This document shows, piece after piece, positions 18,301-28,118 of a stretch of 64,000 nucleotides of DNA. The first letter of the stretch is position 1, and every line of letters starts with the position of its first letter. The translations under genes were made by a program, and so were the position numbers. Location: the NCBI GenBank assembly GCA_021201825.1, contig JAJQED010000004.1:62001-126000 (forward strand), given 5' to 3'. The DNA is from Alistipes sp. (lineage in GTDB: Bacteria; Bacteroidota; Bacteroidia; Bacteroidales; Rikenellaceae). The notes beneath the pieces were generated by a model that was given only the letters and a program-made list of their open reading frames with translations, searched no databases and was not told where the DNA came from.

Positions 18301-20478
18301 TGGGAAGAGGATAATCAGTCAGAAGCGTCTCCCAAAATGGTTAAAGGACTTCAGATAAGAAAGAAGAATCTTATATCAAAGATAGCCGATGTCAATTATC
18401 AAATGGAAAAGAGGAGAGATGATACAGTTGATTTTGACAAAATGGGAATAGACCATATAATAGTAGACGAATCACATATTTTTAAAAATTGCCCTTTTAA
18501 TACACGCCACACTATGGTGTCCGGCTTGGGTAATCCCACCGGCAGCCAACGTGCTTTAAATATGCTTTACAGCATCCGATACTTGCAGGACAAATACGAC
18601 TGCGATCTTCAGGCAACCTTCATGTCGGGTACGACCATATCAAACTCTCTTTCGGAGAAATATATACTTCATAAATATCTCCGTCCGCGAGCCCTTGAAA
18701 AACAAGGTCTAAAATCTTTCGATGCATGGATAGCAACTTATGCCCGTAAAAGCAGAGAATTTGAAGTGGACGTAACGGGCCGTATTGTTCTGAAGGAACG
18801 TTTTAGGTATTTCATTAAAGTACCAGAATTGTCTCGTTTTTACCGTGAAATCACCAATTATTTCGGGAACGAAAATAAAGAGATAGCAGAGCCGGATATC
18901 GAATATAAAGTCCACCTTCTGGAGCCTACACCGGAGCAGTTATCATTTCGAGATGATTTGATAAAGTTTGCTGTCACTGGCGATGCTAAGTATCTGGGAC
19001 TGGATGAAATTTCAGACTCGCAGCATAAAGCAAAAATGCTAATAGCCACCAGTTACGCTAATAAGATGGCTGTTGATATGAGATTAATCGACGCCGGATT
19101 ATACCATGATCATCCAAATAATAAAGCAACGGTGTGTGCTCAAAATATTGCAGAGAGTTACCATCGGCATCAAGGCAAAGCAAATCAACTCCTTTTTTGC
19201 GATTTAGGTACTTACAAAAAAGACGAGTGGAATGTATACTCGGAGATTAAACGTAAACTAATCCAAGACCACGGCTTTAAGCCAACTCAAATAAGATTCA
19301 TTCAGGAGACAAGCGATGCGGTGTCTAAATCCAATATGGTCGATGCCTTCAATCAACGCCAGATACAAATCCTTATGGGTTCTACCAGCACCCTCGGAAC
19401 GGGAGTAAATGGACAGGTACATACCTCTGATGTGCATAATCTTGATATACCATGGAGATTTACAGATCTCGAACAACGGGACGCACGGGGAGCCAGACCC
19501 GGAAATAAATTCGCGCCAATGTATTCTGACAATAAGGTGATTTCTCATATATACGCTTCTAAATTATCGCTCGATTCCTATAAATTCAATCTGGTCCACT
19601 TAAAAAAGATGTTGGTGCGTCAATTAAAAGACGGAACTATAACCGATAGGACTATTGATGAGGGAGCGATAAGTGGTGCGTACGGTGTGGATTTCGACCA
19701 TTTCATTGGAGAACTTACGGAAAATCCGGATTTGATTGAAAAATCAAAGGTTGAAGCAAGGATAAAAAGACTACTCAACGAAAGGTCCACTTTCCACATG
19801 GATCGATATTCTGCCGAAATCAAACTTGAAGCTACCGTAGAAGACATAAATAGGAAAGAGGGATTAATTGGGGATATGAAATCAGACCTGGAGCTTTTTA
19901 GTAAAGAGACCCAAAGTGTGGTGCAAAACTTTGGTTTAAAAGTTAAGGATGAGAATTGTCAAAACCCACATCAACTCTCGAAAGAACTTAATCGCTTGTC
20001 TCGCGAAACAGATACCAAAGGCCAATACTTTGTTGTTGGTTCTGTCTATGGATTTGATGTTGTACTGCATACTCGGAGAAATATCGTAGACGATTCAAAA
20101 CAAAACAGATTCTTTGTCCGTAGCAGGGGAAATTCAGGTTACATGTATTCATATAATCATGGCCAGATAGCGACCAGCGATCCGATACTAACTATATCAA
20201 ATTTTCATAAAGCTTTAGAGACCATTCCACAACTTATTGATAACAATAAACGGAAACTTAATGATATGATTTCCGACCGAAAAATACTTCAGGCAATAGT
20301 TGACAACTCGGACTGGCTTAAAGAAGAGCAATATAAGCAAGAGAAAGAAAACTTGGCAGCTCTCGATAAACGCTTAAAAGAGGCGATTGAAAAAAGAGAA
20401 AAATCAATTCTAAAGGAGGAAAATACCGTAGGGAAAACAACTACGGAAACCAAACAAATATCATTAACCAGCCGGTGA
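15376..20478 (+). CDS. Giant N6-methylase-like / SF2 helicase fusion protein of Bacteroidetes ICEs
   Basis: 1700 aa; 'FLDPAAGTGIFSKYV' (SAM motif I-like), 'VASNIPFGNHRVFDG' (motif IV position), 'DHKVGGGKTLIG', 'IIVDESHIFKN', 'QRDARGARPGN'. Confidence 0.9.
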   Translation: MAFFNSKQHLSDNLEAIGTAFELKNSGAVANERQLHILSKYSGFGGLPYILYPVDTNMQKKEFIDDPNLIPILEILYKTIEENSSDHLQYRKIVDNLRASVLTSFYTPGPIVSAMIDAVKSTGIQVNDFLDPAAGTGIFSKYVQTIYPASTRLNIEQDILTSLILSHLRPDDFNRMGIYENLEPQFNDHFDFVASNIPFGNHRVFDGSFTNIKDKAKNKSLERIHNYYFIKAIDSVRDGGLIAFLTTRAVLDTPGNDLIRKYIAEKCNFISAVRMPDNLFTAHSGTSAGTDIVILQKNSGKKYNAQRDKKITQLLSYKNQTYYNRHFWESQNVIYTSRQEGTNQYGKPAIKYLHAGTYEEIASETKRMLVADLNQYFDKELYTSIQKEPNSLIADFHKAKDQIVVEEKVRISKQSDSFLVRMGLVDSQTDSVNELIPFTGDLPVYPKEGMMVNYNGEIGVITNLKSSTKQFTPLKLSNMQKIQAEIYLDLRDAYRNLFFDEADNEKENEGLRKELNNSYNTFHKHFGNLNDRDNVKMILFDTCGREVLSLERFKDGEKKLADIFHHPVNFKVEEIIHTDNTVDAFALCLDKFADFNLSYITDLTGKSEATVIDELRGRIFFDPSKNKWEISERFLAGNIYEKIEQLNAVKDQYTADSPFDDSMQALINAIPKPIPFNQLDINFGERWLPMSIYNEFASELFQVTTRIEYNQLTDQFYILPEKENALINEKLAVKASSGTIDGVAIMGYAFNDTIPDLTKTILIDGKQQKVTDFEKMDACLNKVTQMREAFEAWHLKRPGEVKQNIVDIYNRKFNAQAIPEYDGSHLSLSDLNLENLGYDEIRPNQKNAVWMCLLNQGGIIDHKVGGGKTLIGCIAAHEMNRLKLRNKVVMLCLKANVDKVATEYMLAYPNDRLLYPSEDDFKPENRERLFYDMMNNDWSAIIMTHEQFGKIRQPLDVQYAVLMDELDSVDRNLQQWEEDNQSEASPKMVKGLQIRKKNLISKIADVNYQMEKRRDDTVDFDKMGIDHIIVDESHIFKNCPFNTRHTMVSGLGNPTGSQRALNMLYSIRYLQDKYDCDLQATFMSGTTISNSLSEKYILHKYLRPRALEKQGLKSFDAWIATYARKSREFEVDVTGRIVLKERFRYFIKVPELSRFYREITNYFGNENKEIAEPDIEYKVHLLEPTPEQLSFRDDLIKFAVTGDAKYLGLDEISDSQHKAKMLIATSYANKMAVDMRLIDAGLYHDHPNNKATVCAQNIAESYHRHQGKANQLLFCDLGTYKKDEWNVYSEIKRKLIQDHGFKPTQIRFIQETSDAVSKSNMVDAFNQRQIQILMGSTSTLGTGVNGQVHTSDVHNLDIPWRFTDLEQRDARGARPGNKFAPMYSDNKVISHIYASKLSLDSYKFNLVHLKKMLVRQLKDGTITDRTIDEGAISGAYGVDFDHFIGELTENPDLIEKSKVEARIKRLLNERSTFHMDRYSAEIKLEATVEDINRKEGLIGDMKSDLELFSKETQSVVQNFGLKVKDENCQNPHQLSKELNRLSRETDTKGQYFVVGSVYGFDVVLHTRRNIVDDSKQNRFFVRSRGNSGYMYSYNHGQIATSDPILTISNFHKALETIPQLIDNNKRKLNDMISDRKILQAIVDNSDWLKEEQYKQEKENLAALDKRLKEAIEKREKSILKEENTVGKTTTETKQISLTSR

Positions 20479-20487
20479 TCACCGGCT
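20470..20487. other. Perfect 18-bp palindrome overlapping helicase stop codon
   Basis: agccggtgatcaccggct. Confidence 0.8.
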
Positions 20488-20504
20488 AAAATCAATTAAT
20501 CATT

Positions 20505-21524
20505 ATGAAATACTTTTTTATCTGCCTGTCGGCAGTAGGGCTACTTTTTGCCTGCGACAAAGCAACCGAAAGCAACCACTTACATGATGGCCTGCCTGTC
20601 TCGATCACATTCGATGATGCATCGGATGCTCCAGATACAAGGGCATTTTTCCAAACGAGCGCCAATGCGGAAACATGGGAAAAGAACCTAACCAGTCTTG
20701 TAGTGTATGTTTTCAATCCAACGGGAGGGATCGTGGTTGAACGTAATTTTACCAGCGCAGAAATTACAGCTAAAAAAGCTGATTTTTTTGTACCACGTTC
20801 GGCAGCAGGGTTAGCATGCGAATTTTACGCAGTGGCTAACATTCATCCCGGAAGCGTCACTACCAAAACAGAGTTATTGGCGAAAGTGGAAAATATTGCT
20901 CAACAGTATAACGGGACGTTTGATGACGTAAATACAAAATCGGTTCGAACTGCCGGATTTACAATGTCGGGTAATACTTCTAAGACAGTCGGTAACTCCG
21001 ACACTAAAACCAGTGTGGCAATAACGCTAAAACGTACCGTGGCTAAAATTGCTATTCAAACTTCACTGCATTCTGATTTCTCATCCAAATACCCCGGTAA
21101 CGTAAAAGTTAATTCCGTAGTGATTTCAAAAGGTGCCATGCAATCTTCCATAGTTAAAAAAGGCAGTAATGTTAGTACAGGAACTATGACCTTTAATCAC
21201 ACCCAGTCACCTGAAGAGCAAAGCGGTAAATTCAACAACCTGTTTTATGTTTATGAAAATGGAGAATTACCTGCCGGAGACCGTGTTTTTGTAACAATGG
21301 AAGCTATATATGACCATGATGGTGATTTTGCCACCACCACAGATCAGACTCCTATTACATACACATTCGAATTGGACGGCAGTAGCGGAGGTAAAATCGA
21401 CCGTAATGGTTATTACCGTATAGCAGTTTCACTTAACGGTCTCACAGGTTCTGAAATATCTTCAGCCATAACAGTGGCCGAATGGGAAACACCCGCAACT
21501 CAAAATTTAACACTCGGCTCTTAA
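20505..21524 (+). CDS. Fimbrillin-like lipoprotein (type V pilus subunit, Mfa1/FimA-like)
   Basis: Lipobox LLFAC, 'VVYVFNPTGGIVVERNF', 'FYAVANIHPG', 'LKRTVAKIAIQTSL' fimbrillin-style motifs. Confidence 0.82.
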   Translation: MKYFFICLSAVGLLFACDKATESNHLHDGLPVSITFDDASDAPDTRAFFQTSANAETWEKNLTSLVVYVFNPTGGIVVERNFTSAEITAKKADFFVPRSAAGLACEFYAVANIHPGSVTTKTELLAKVENIAQQYNGTFDDVNTKSVRTAGFTMSGNTSKTVGNSDTKTSVAITLKRTVAKIAIQTSLHSDFSSKYPGNVKVNSVVISKGAMQSSIVKKGSNVSTGTMTFNHTQSPEEQSGKFNNLFYVYENGELPAGDRVFVTMEAIYDHDGDFATTTDQTPITYTFELDGSSGGKIDRNGYYRIAVSLNGLTGSEISSAITVAEWETPATQNLTLGS

Positions 21525-24325
21525 TGAACTCATTAAGAAATATATTCATAAGCTGCGTTTTGATCTTGCTCTTTGGTTTATTTTCATGCCAAAGCGTGAG
21601 TCTAACGATGCCGGATGAGCTCATTCCTGTCAGATTCGAAATAAATCCATCGAGCGAGTTAATAATCACAAGGAGCACTAATGAGATGATGATTAGGGAT
21701 GTTAACATTTTTTTCTTCGGCAGGAACAGTGGCGTTACTTACAGTTACTACCTTTTCAAGACCTCGTTTACCGCCAATCTGGTTCCCGATACATACGATG
21801 TATTCATCGTCGCCAACCACGGCCAGGAAATACCATCGATGAGCAAAGATCAGATAGAAGCTTTTGAGGTTAATTTTCGAAACTTTTCTGAAACTGATTA
21901 TCTACCAATGTCTGTGTCGACTCGGTTGGAAATAACCCCTGAAAAGAATCAAAGTGTCTCAACGATATTTTTGGAAAGATGCGTGGCACGGTTGGACTAT
22001 AATATAAATATCGATGCACAAGCATCGAATATCAAATTGCTCTCGGTCCAATTCAAAAATAATCCGTGTAAATCTACTCCGTTTGGAGATGCGTTAGTTT
22101 CTCCCGATAAAAATCACTACACAGATGGTTCTCTGAAAGACATATCATCAACTCCTTCTAATTTCTCCGGCAGGGTTTATCTGCTGGAGAATTTACAGGG
22201 AACGGTGAATTCGATTAAATCGGAAAAAGACAAGAATCTAAATTCTGCGCCTGGTCATGCCACGTATATGCAAATACGCGCAACCGACGGGCGTGAGGTG
22301 TATGATTATATGATTATGCTCGGGGAGAATACCATTAGCGATTTCAACGTTCGACGTAATACAGCCTTAACGCTAAATGTCTTAATTAAAGGGAAAGATG
22401 AACTGGACTCCCGAATTCATAATTATATAGTTGAGATCGTAGAGACAGAATTAAAATTGACCGACCTGAACAACATTCCAGACGTTAAACTGGAAGTTCT
22501 GGTCAACAGTAAAAGCGGTATATATGACTTAACCTGCCGTATCGAAGTCGATTGCATGGATAATAGTATGGTTATGATTGATGAGAATCGTACTAATAAC
22601 CATCAATTCCCTCTGCCGGTTAACAATATCAGGGAGGTGAATATTTTTACTTCATACGATGTAATAACGTCGGTAAATAATAATCTCATATATAGGGTTA
22701 TTATTGAGGATAATTTCGGCTTCAAACAGATACATACACAACAAGTTACTTTATATAACCATGTTGTTGTTACCTCGAATAATACCGATATATTTCCAGA
22801 TGCGGGGGGTATAAGGAATATTATAGGCTGTGATTATGTAACGTTCCCAGAAAGTGTCTCAACAGGGACATATCTTGTCATGGTCCCACATGGTGGAGTC
22901 TTTAGTTGTGATATTCAAGTAAATCGAGGTTATAGGTTCAAAGGATGGTATGAACATTCTTTAAATGACGGTTACATAACCCAGATAAGTGATATAGATT
23001 GGGATGATGCCGGTACACGTTTACGGAGTATTTGCTATGATATTGAAAAAGCAGCAATATTTATTTCCGTCGATCTCTCGATGATTAATTTAACCACACA
23101 AAACGAATTCGAGATAATACCGGAAGAAAATCAGATACTAATTTATGGTACGGAGAAATGTAGTATCAGGTTTACCCGAACTGGCATTCCTTTTAATGCA
23201 TGGCTTGACAAGGAGGGTAATATTCTTTCGACAAGCCAAATTTACTATTTTGAGCCGCAGGAGGATTTGCATCTAATAATGGACTATGAACAACCCCAAA
23301 GACTTGATGTAAACCAAACTGCAAACTGCTACATTATAGATATAAATAGCATTGATCCGGGTAAACCATATTGCTTCGACGGATCGGTAAAGGGAATAAA
23401 TAAAACTGTCGGCGACTTAAAAGCAACACCACATGTTGTGCATAGTGCTACCAGACTATGGGAAGATTATTATTATACCGGAGACCTGGTCACCCGCTGT
23501 GGAGTTTACGGAAACGATGTTGAATTTACTTTAACGGGTACTGCGGGAAATGCACTTATCGGTGTACTGGATGAGAACCGTAATATCGTGTGGTCATACC
23601 ATATCTGGATTGCCGACACCCAGCAAGTTGTAAACCCATCCAAGATGGTTGGACATAACGCAGAGTTTATGGCAGCCAATTTAGGTGCTCTAACCGTTAC
23701 CTCTCCCGGACTATATTATCAGTGGGGCCGAAAAGATCCATTCCCTGAAGCCTCGGATTCTCCAAGAAAGGTATACTATTATATAGATTATTATAAACAG
23801 TTTGTTAGTGCAGCAGATTTCGGTACAATACAATACGCAATCGCTAATCCGACTCACTTTATTTTAGGACGTGCCCAAACAAAATATGGATGGATGTTGA
23901 ACCATGACCCTACACTTTGGGGTAGTATTTATAATGGCAACGAATTTAATACCAAAACCATATATGATCCCTGTCCTCCCGGATACAGAGTTCCATACGG
24001 TCATATATTCGATTGCGTTACGATACCTTTTGAAAAAGTTATACATGAACAGGGCTACATTCACTATGACGCATCAGGTCCTTTGGGTCCTCCATCTTAT
24101 GTTTATCTGCCTTTAGGTGGTTCTTATTCATATTTGTGGGGAGAACATAAGTTTGTAAATCTAAAAGGTTCAATTATTTCAGCTTACGCTCCCTTAAATA
24201 CAGGTGCTACCGTCTCCTCACAAGGTCATAACATCGAAGTGCGAAATGATGGTTCCGTTGGAATGGATTTTAATACTGCGAATCTTACTTCGGCAGGTTC
24301 GAATGTAAGGTGTATAAAAGAATAA
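21524..24325 (+). CDS. DUF4906-like large lipoprotein, putative pilus tip/adhesin
   Basis: 933 aa, lipobox LFSC, 'DVNIFFFGRNSG..', C-terminal 'LYYQWGRKDPF...YDPCPPGYRVP...NVRCIKE' (FISUMP-like); ATG overlaps the preceding stop (taatg). Confidence 0.75.
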   Translation: MNSLRNIFISCVLILLFGLFSCQSVSLTMPDELIPVRFEINPSSELIITRSTNEMMIRDVNIFFFGRNSGVTYSYYLFKTSFTANLVPDTYDVFIVANHGQEIPSMSKDQIEAFEVNFRNFSETDYLPMSVSTRLEITPEKNQSVSTIFLERCVARLDYNINIDAQASNIKLLSVQFKNNPCKSTPFGDALVSPDKNHYTDGSLKDISSTPSNFSGRVYLLENLQGTVNSIKSEKDKNLNSAPGHATYMQIRATDGREVYDYMIMLGENTISDFNVRRNTALTLNVLIKGKDELDSRIHNYIVEIVETELKLTDLNNIPDVKLEVLVNSKSGIYDLTCRIEVDCMDNSMVMIDENRTNNHQFPLPVNNIREVNIFTSYDVITSVNNNLIYRVIIEDNFGFKQIHTQQVTLYNHVVVTSNNTDIFPDAGGIRNIIGCDYVTFPESVSTGTYLVMVPHGGVFSCDIQVNRGYRFKGWYEHSLNDGYITQISDIDWDDAGTRLRSICYDIEKAAIFISVDLSMINLTTQNEFEIIPEENQILIYGTEKCSIRFTRTGIPFNAWLDKEGNILSTSQIYYFEPQEDLHLIMDYEQPQRLDVNQTANCYIIDINSIDPGKPYCFDGSVKGINKTVGDLKATPHVVHSATRLWEDYYYTGDLVTRCGVYGNDVEFTLTGTAGNALIGVLDENRNIVWSYHIWIADTQQVVNPSKMVGHNAEFMAANLGALTVTSPGLYYQWGRKDPFPEASDSPRKVYYYIDYYKQFVSAADFGTIQYAIANPTHFILGRAQTKYGWMLNHDPTLWGSIYNGNEFNTKTIYDPCPPGYRVPYGHIFDCVTIPFEKVIHEQGYIHYDASGPLGPPSYVYLPLGGSYSYLWGEHKFVNLKGSIISAYAPLNTGATVSSQGHNIEVRNDGSVGMDFNTANLTSAGSNVRCIKE

Positions 24326-24329
24326 GGCC

Positions 24330-24866
24330 ATGAAATATATAACATCATTCGCATTGCTTTTAATAATAGCGTTACCATTAAAAGCACAGTTTTACACGGT
24401 CAGGGCTGATGCCCTGACCGTTGCAACGGGAACCATTAAAACAGGTGTGGATATTTCAATAAACCAGAAATGGACCCTCGGAGCCGATATATCCTATAAT
24501 CCACTCAAACTTAAAAACTTTTCAATCAACCATGCAGCTTTAACTCTTAATGCAAAAAGATGGTTTTATGAAAGTTTCGTAGGATGGTATTACGGTCCTC
24601 ATATTTCTCTCTTCACTTACGACTTAAAACAAAAGGGTGATCATTACAAGGGAAATAGCATTGCGGCAGGTTGCACAGTGGGTTACCAGTGGGTGCTGTC
24701 TAACAGATGGAGCTTATATGCCGAAGCCGGATTAGGATTTATGTATTTGAAATATAACAGACGGCAAATTCATGTACCGGACGAAGAACATTTAACCTTT
24801 AAAAATGTCCGCAAAATAATATTATCTCCAACCATTGCAGGTGTCGGATTCTCTTATCTTTTCTAA
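24330..24866 (+). CDS. DUF3575-like outer membrane protein
   Basis: 178 aa, signal peptide, beta-rich, 'GCTVGYQWVLSNRWSLYAEAGLGFMYLKY'. Confidence 0.75.
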   Translation: MKYITSFALLLIIALPLKAQFYTVRADALTVATGTIKTGVDISINQKWTLGADISYNPLKLKNFSINHAALTLNAKRWFYESFVGWYYGPHISLFTYDLKQKGDHYKGNSIAAGCTVGYQWVLSNRWSLYAEAGLGFMYLKYNRRQIHVPDEEHLTFKNVRKIILSPTIAGVGFSYLF

Positions 24867-24868
24867 CT

Positions 24869-26518
24869 ATGGGTAGTATACGCATTTTAAGGTTTATAAT
24901 AACCTCTTGCATTGTATGTTTAATCTTGTCTTGCTCCGTAACAGGAGGTTTGGAAAGGAGGCAAAGCAAGGCATTTGCTTCACATCTGACAAAAGAGGAC
25001 AACACGGTAATAAGACAAGAATTGTCGGAGCAACTTTGGAAGGTCGAAAGTGACAGCACGTCATTTTACCTGGTTCCTTCAACGGTCAACCAAGATGGAG
25101 CCCCTGTTGGAATTATCCAAATGGAAAAAATAACAGTGTATTCAAAATCCAAAATGATACCGGAAAGGGAGGGTAACATCAGAATCGATTTTGTTGTCGA
25201 AATCCCTAAAAATTTACAGGGCACTTGTCGCAGTGTCACTCTGCAACCCTGTATAATCCAGGGAGACGAATTCATTAGATTGCAGGAATTAGTGATACGT
25301 GGTGCATTATTCAATAAGGTACAAAACCGGAACTACTGGCAGTTCAACCACTTTGCAGCGACAAAAAGCGATAGTATTGCACTTGAAAAGGCTTTTAATC
25401 GATTCATTAAATATCCATATCCCGAGCATGTCCGCGTGGACAGCATAATTAACAATCCGGCTTCAATCACCTTTCATTATTCTCAACAAATACCCACCGA
25501 TGGAATTTCCCCAAATGTAAAGATCGTCATGGAAGGAAGCGTCGCGGGCCTCGACGGAAGTTCGTATAAGATGCCAGTAACCGATACTTTGCAATACAAT
25601 ATTTCCTCAATGATAAATTTTATTGATACTACTGCACGTCATAAATTAAGAATCATTGACAAACATGTTGTAGCTACCGACCGGACATACCTCCAATTCT
25701 ACGCGAACGATAGCCAACTTATCGACACCCTGGGAGATAATAAACTGGAATTGGATAAAATAAAGAGTTTACTGGAACGGGTAATCGAACTTGACGAATT
25801 CCACGTAGACAGTATAATCATCACTGCGGCTGCTTCACCCGAGGGACATTACCACATAAATGAAAGGATAGCTAAAGAAAGGGCATTGTCCGTTCGTAAT
25901 TATATGGCGGAGCTTTATCCTGCATTGGAGGAGGGTTTGGTTGTTCAATGGATAGCCGAAGATTGGGATCACTTACGCCGACTTATTATCAATAGTGAGG
26001 CACTTTCCAATAAAGAGGCTATTATAACCATCATTGACACGGAAGAAGATGCCGATAAGCGGGAACGAAAAATACAAACAAACTACCCCATAGATTATAA
26101 ATATCTCCGCAGTGAGTTTTATCCCTTTTTAAGAACTGTGGATATTAAATGTAGTTTGCGCCGAAAGGATATGGTAAAAGACACCATTGTGACACGGGAA
26201 GTTGACTTGAATTATGCCCGCGGGGTTGATTTTTTAAGAAAACGAAAATATGGAGATGCTATAAGCATACTTTATGAATATCGCGACCGTAACACTGTTA
26301 TAGCTCTTATGTCCATGGGCAATAATGAGGCAGCTTTGGAGATACTGAATAAGATGGAGACCACTGCTATCCATGAATACTTGAAAGCTATATTAATGTT
26401 AAGGCTGGGGCGAAGAAAAGAGGGGTTTCAATGTTTTATCAATTCATGCAACCTCGACGAAAATATGCAGTTCAGGGCGAAGCTTGACCCGGAGATAAAC
26501 GAATTAATTACAAATTAA
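24869..26518 (+). CDS. DUF3868/OmpA-like lipoprotein of pilus operon
   Basis: 549 aa, lipobox ILSC, DUF3868-like N-terminus 'QMEKITVYSKSKMI', OmpA-like 'IIITAAASPEGHYHINERIAKERALSVRNYM'. Confidence 0.78.
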   Translation: MGSIRILRFIITSCIVCLILSCSVTGGLERRQSKAFASHLTKEDNTVIRQELSEQLWKVESDSTSFYLVPSTVNQDGAPVGIIQMEKITVYSKSKMIPEREGNIRIDFVVEIPKNLQGTCRSVTLQPCIIQGDEFIRLQELVIRGALFNKVQNRNYWQFNHFAATKSDSIALEKAFNRFIKYPYPEHVRVDSIINNPASITFHYSQQIPTDGISPNVKIVMEGSVAGLDGSSYKMPVTDTLQYNISSMINFIDTTARHKLRIIDKHVVATDRTYLQFYANDSQLIDTLGDNKLELDKIKSLLERVIELDEFHVDSIIITAAASPEGHYHINERIAKERALSVRNYMAELYPALEEGLVVQWIAEDWDHLRRLIINSEALSNKEAIITIIDTEEDADKRERKIQTNYPIDYKYLRSEFYPFLRTVDIKCSLRRKDMVKDTIVTREVDLNYARGVDFLRKRKYGDAISILYEYRDRNTVIALMSMGNNEAALEILNKMETTAIHEYLKAILMLRLGRRKEGFQCFINSCNLDENMQFRAKLDPEINELITN

Positions 26519-26528
26519 TCTTTACATA

Positions 26529-26651
26529 ATGATAGAGGAAATGAATTTGATAGCCATAGTGCTAACACATGATCGCATATTAATAAACTATCATAGCCCA
26601 ATCAGTTCAGGAAGATTCAGAATCGGTTCAGGGGAAAACTTTCGGATTTAA
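26529..26651 (+). CDS. Possible small ORF (40 aa)
   Basis: ATG..TAA: MIEEMNLIAIVLTHDRILINYHSPISSGRFRIGSGENFRI; no homology claim. Confidence 0.25.
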   Translation: MIEEMNLIAIVLTHDRILINYHSPISSGRFRIGSGENFRI

Positions 26652-26665
26652 AAGGAGTAATCTTT

Positions 26666-27865
26666 ATGGGAATCAGAATACCGAAAAAGGCCATCGCCGC
26701 TTATGATCCACAGGGATATGTAGTTGGGTTCGGAAGAGCGGCAAAAGAGTCAGAGTTAAAAGCGCAAAACGGTGATTTTATTATAGATCTTTGCCGTTCT
26801 ACCGAAAACTTCTCAGATTTTCCAAACCTCGAAATTGGTGAGGTGGAATTTCCTGATGAACAAGTTGGCTGGAATGTAACAAAGGACAGGCTTTCTGAAC
26901 TAATTGAATCTAATCCCAATAAGATTTCCTTACTTACAATGCCAGCCGCAGTATTGGAGGGAAATAAAAGTTCCATTTATAAGGAACAATATAAGCGGCC
27001 ATATCTGTTTTCTATATATGATTTTGAGAATCCGAAAAACCGCTCTAAACTCCGGGATATGGGATTTAAAGATGCACGTGGGGATATTAAACCTAATGAA
27101 CATGTAATAGCCAGGGGATGGCAGTTGGATGTTGTGCCAGCAGAAGCTTTTTTTGCGGAGTCGCGCAGGCTTCAAATCTTATATGGTATCAAAGAAATTC
27201 CTTGTCTTAGCGTGGAAAGACTACATCAACAATTTAATTATCAACAAGAGGCGGATATGGAAACTTATTATAGCGCCGGTTTACACGGGTCTATTAAGGA
27301 ACTTCCTTATCATAGACGTACTGGTATCATATGCGAAAAAATGTTGCCGGATATGACCACCGAGCAGTTACAATACATCCCGGGTTCGGTGCTTAATGAT
27401 AAATTAACGAGTAAAATTCTTAAAAATCATCCCGATGCCCTGGATTGGTTGGATAGAAGCTTGTTCACGGAAAAGCAAATACACACAGCTTTCTGTAATA
27501 GTAATTCACCACGGTCAGTCATAAAGTTTATGCATCCCAATATGCGTATCGATGAAAAAGAATGGAGCTCTGCCGTGAAAAAAGACCCTATTGTTCTCCT
27601 ATATGTTCCCGCACATCTGAAGAATGAAAAAATGTGTAGAAACATTTTATCATCTAATGTACCCATCCCGTCTTTGGTACTTGAAAAAATACCTTACCCG
27701 CAAGTAATTGTCGACTCGGTAAAGCATAATTCAAATATCGGTTATACTTCTACAATTGATGGTCTTTCGCCAGTAATTAAACAAGAGGTGGACCAATTAC
27801 TTATTAACGAAAGCAGGTTTCATAATGAACTTGATACTAACAAGAATAGGGGCATTACATTGTAG
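26666..27865 (+). CDS. Hypothetical protein, 399 aa, possible helical-repeat C-terminus
   Basis: AGGAG ribosome-binding-like sequence 5' of ATG; long ORF with coding-like composition. Confidence 0.6.
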   Translation: MGIRIPKKAIAAYDPQGYVVGFGRAAKESELKAQNGDFIIDLCRSTENFSDFPNLEIGEVEFPDEQVGWNVTKDRLSELIESNPNKISLLTMPAAVLEGNKSSIYKEQYKRPYLFSIYDFENPKNRSKLRDMGFKDARGDIKPNEHVIARGWQLDVVPAEAFFAESRRLQILYGIKEIPCLSVERLHQQFNYQQEADMETYYSAGLHGSIKELPYHRRTGIICEKMLPDMTTEQLQYIPGSVLNDKLTSKILKNHPDALDWLDRSLFTEKQIHTAFCNSNSPRSVIKFMHPNMRIDEKEWSSAVKKDPIVLLYVPAHLKNEKMCRNILSSNVPIPSLVLEKIPYPQVIVDSVKHNSNIGYTSTIDGLSPVIKQEVDQLLINESRFHNELDTNKNRGITL

Positions 27866-27889
27866 TCACACCTTTAAAACTTAATAAAT

Positions 27890-28069
27890 ATGAAAAGACC
27901 AATAGTTATTATATACATTATCGCGCTAATTGGAGGATTACTATTTACCGGTTGTAGTTTGTATGAGAATACAGAGTATAAGGTTATCGAGCGTCCAGCG
28001 TTAAATACAGATGCGGATCCAGAAGATTGGGATGGCCACCATCCCGATATACCACAAATCGGGAATTAA
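27890..28069 (+). CDS. Small lipoprotein (59 aa)
   Basis: MKRPIVIIYIIALIGGLLFTGCSLYENTEYKVIERPALNTDADPEDWDGHHPDIPQIGN; lipobox LFTGC; not in ORF track. Confidence 0.6.
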   Translation: MKRPIVIIYIIALIGGLLFTGCSLYENTEYKVIERPALNTDADPEDWDGHHPDIPQIGN

Positions 28070-28092
28070 TACGTCCTCCACGGTTTATAGTC

Positions 28093-28118
28093 GAAGCCGG
28101 GCATTTCTGCCCGGCTTC
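28093..28118 (+). terminator. GC-rich hairpin, 11-bp perfect arms
   Basis: gaagccgggca-tttc-tgcccggcttc. Confidence 0.6.
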
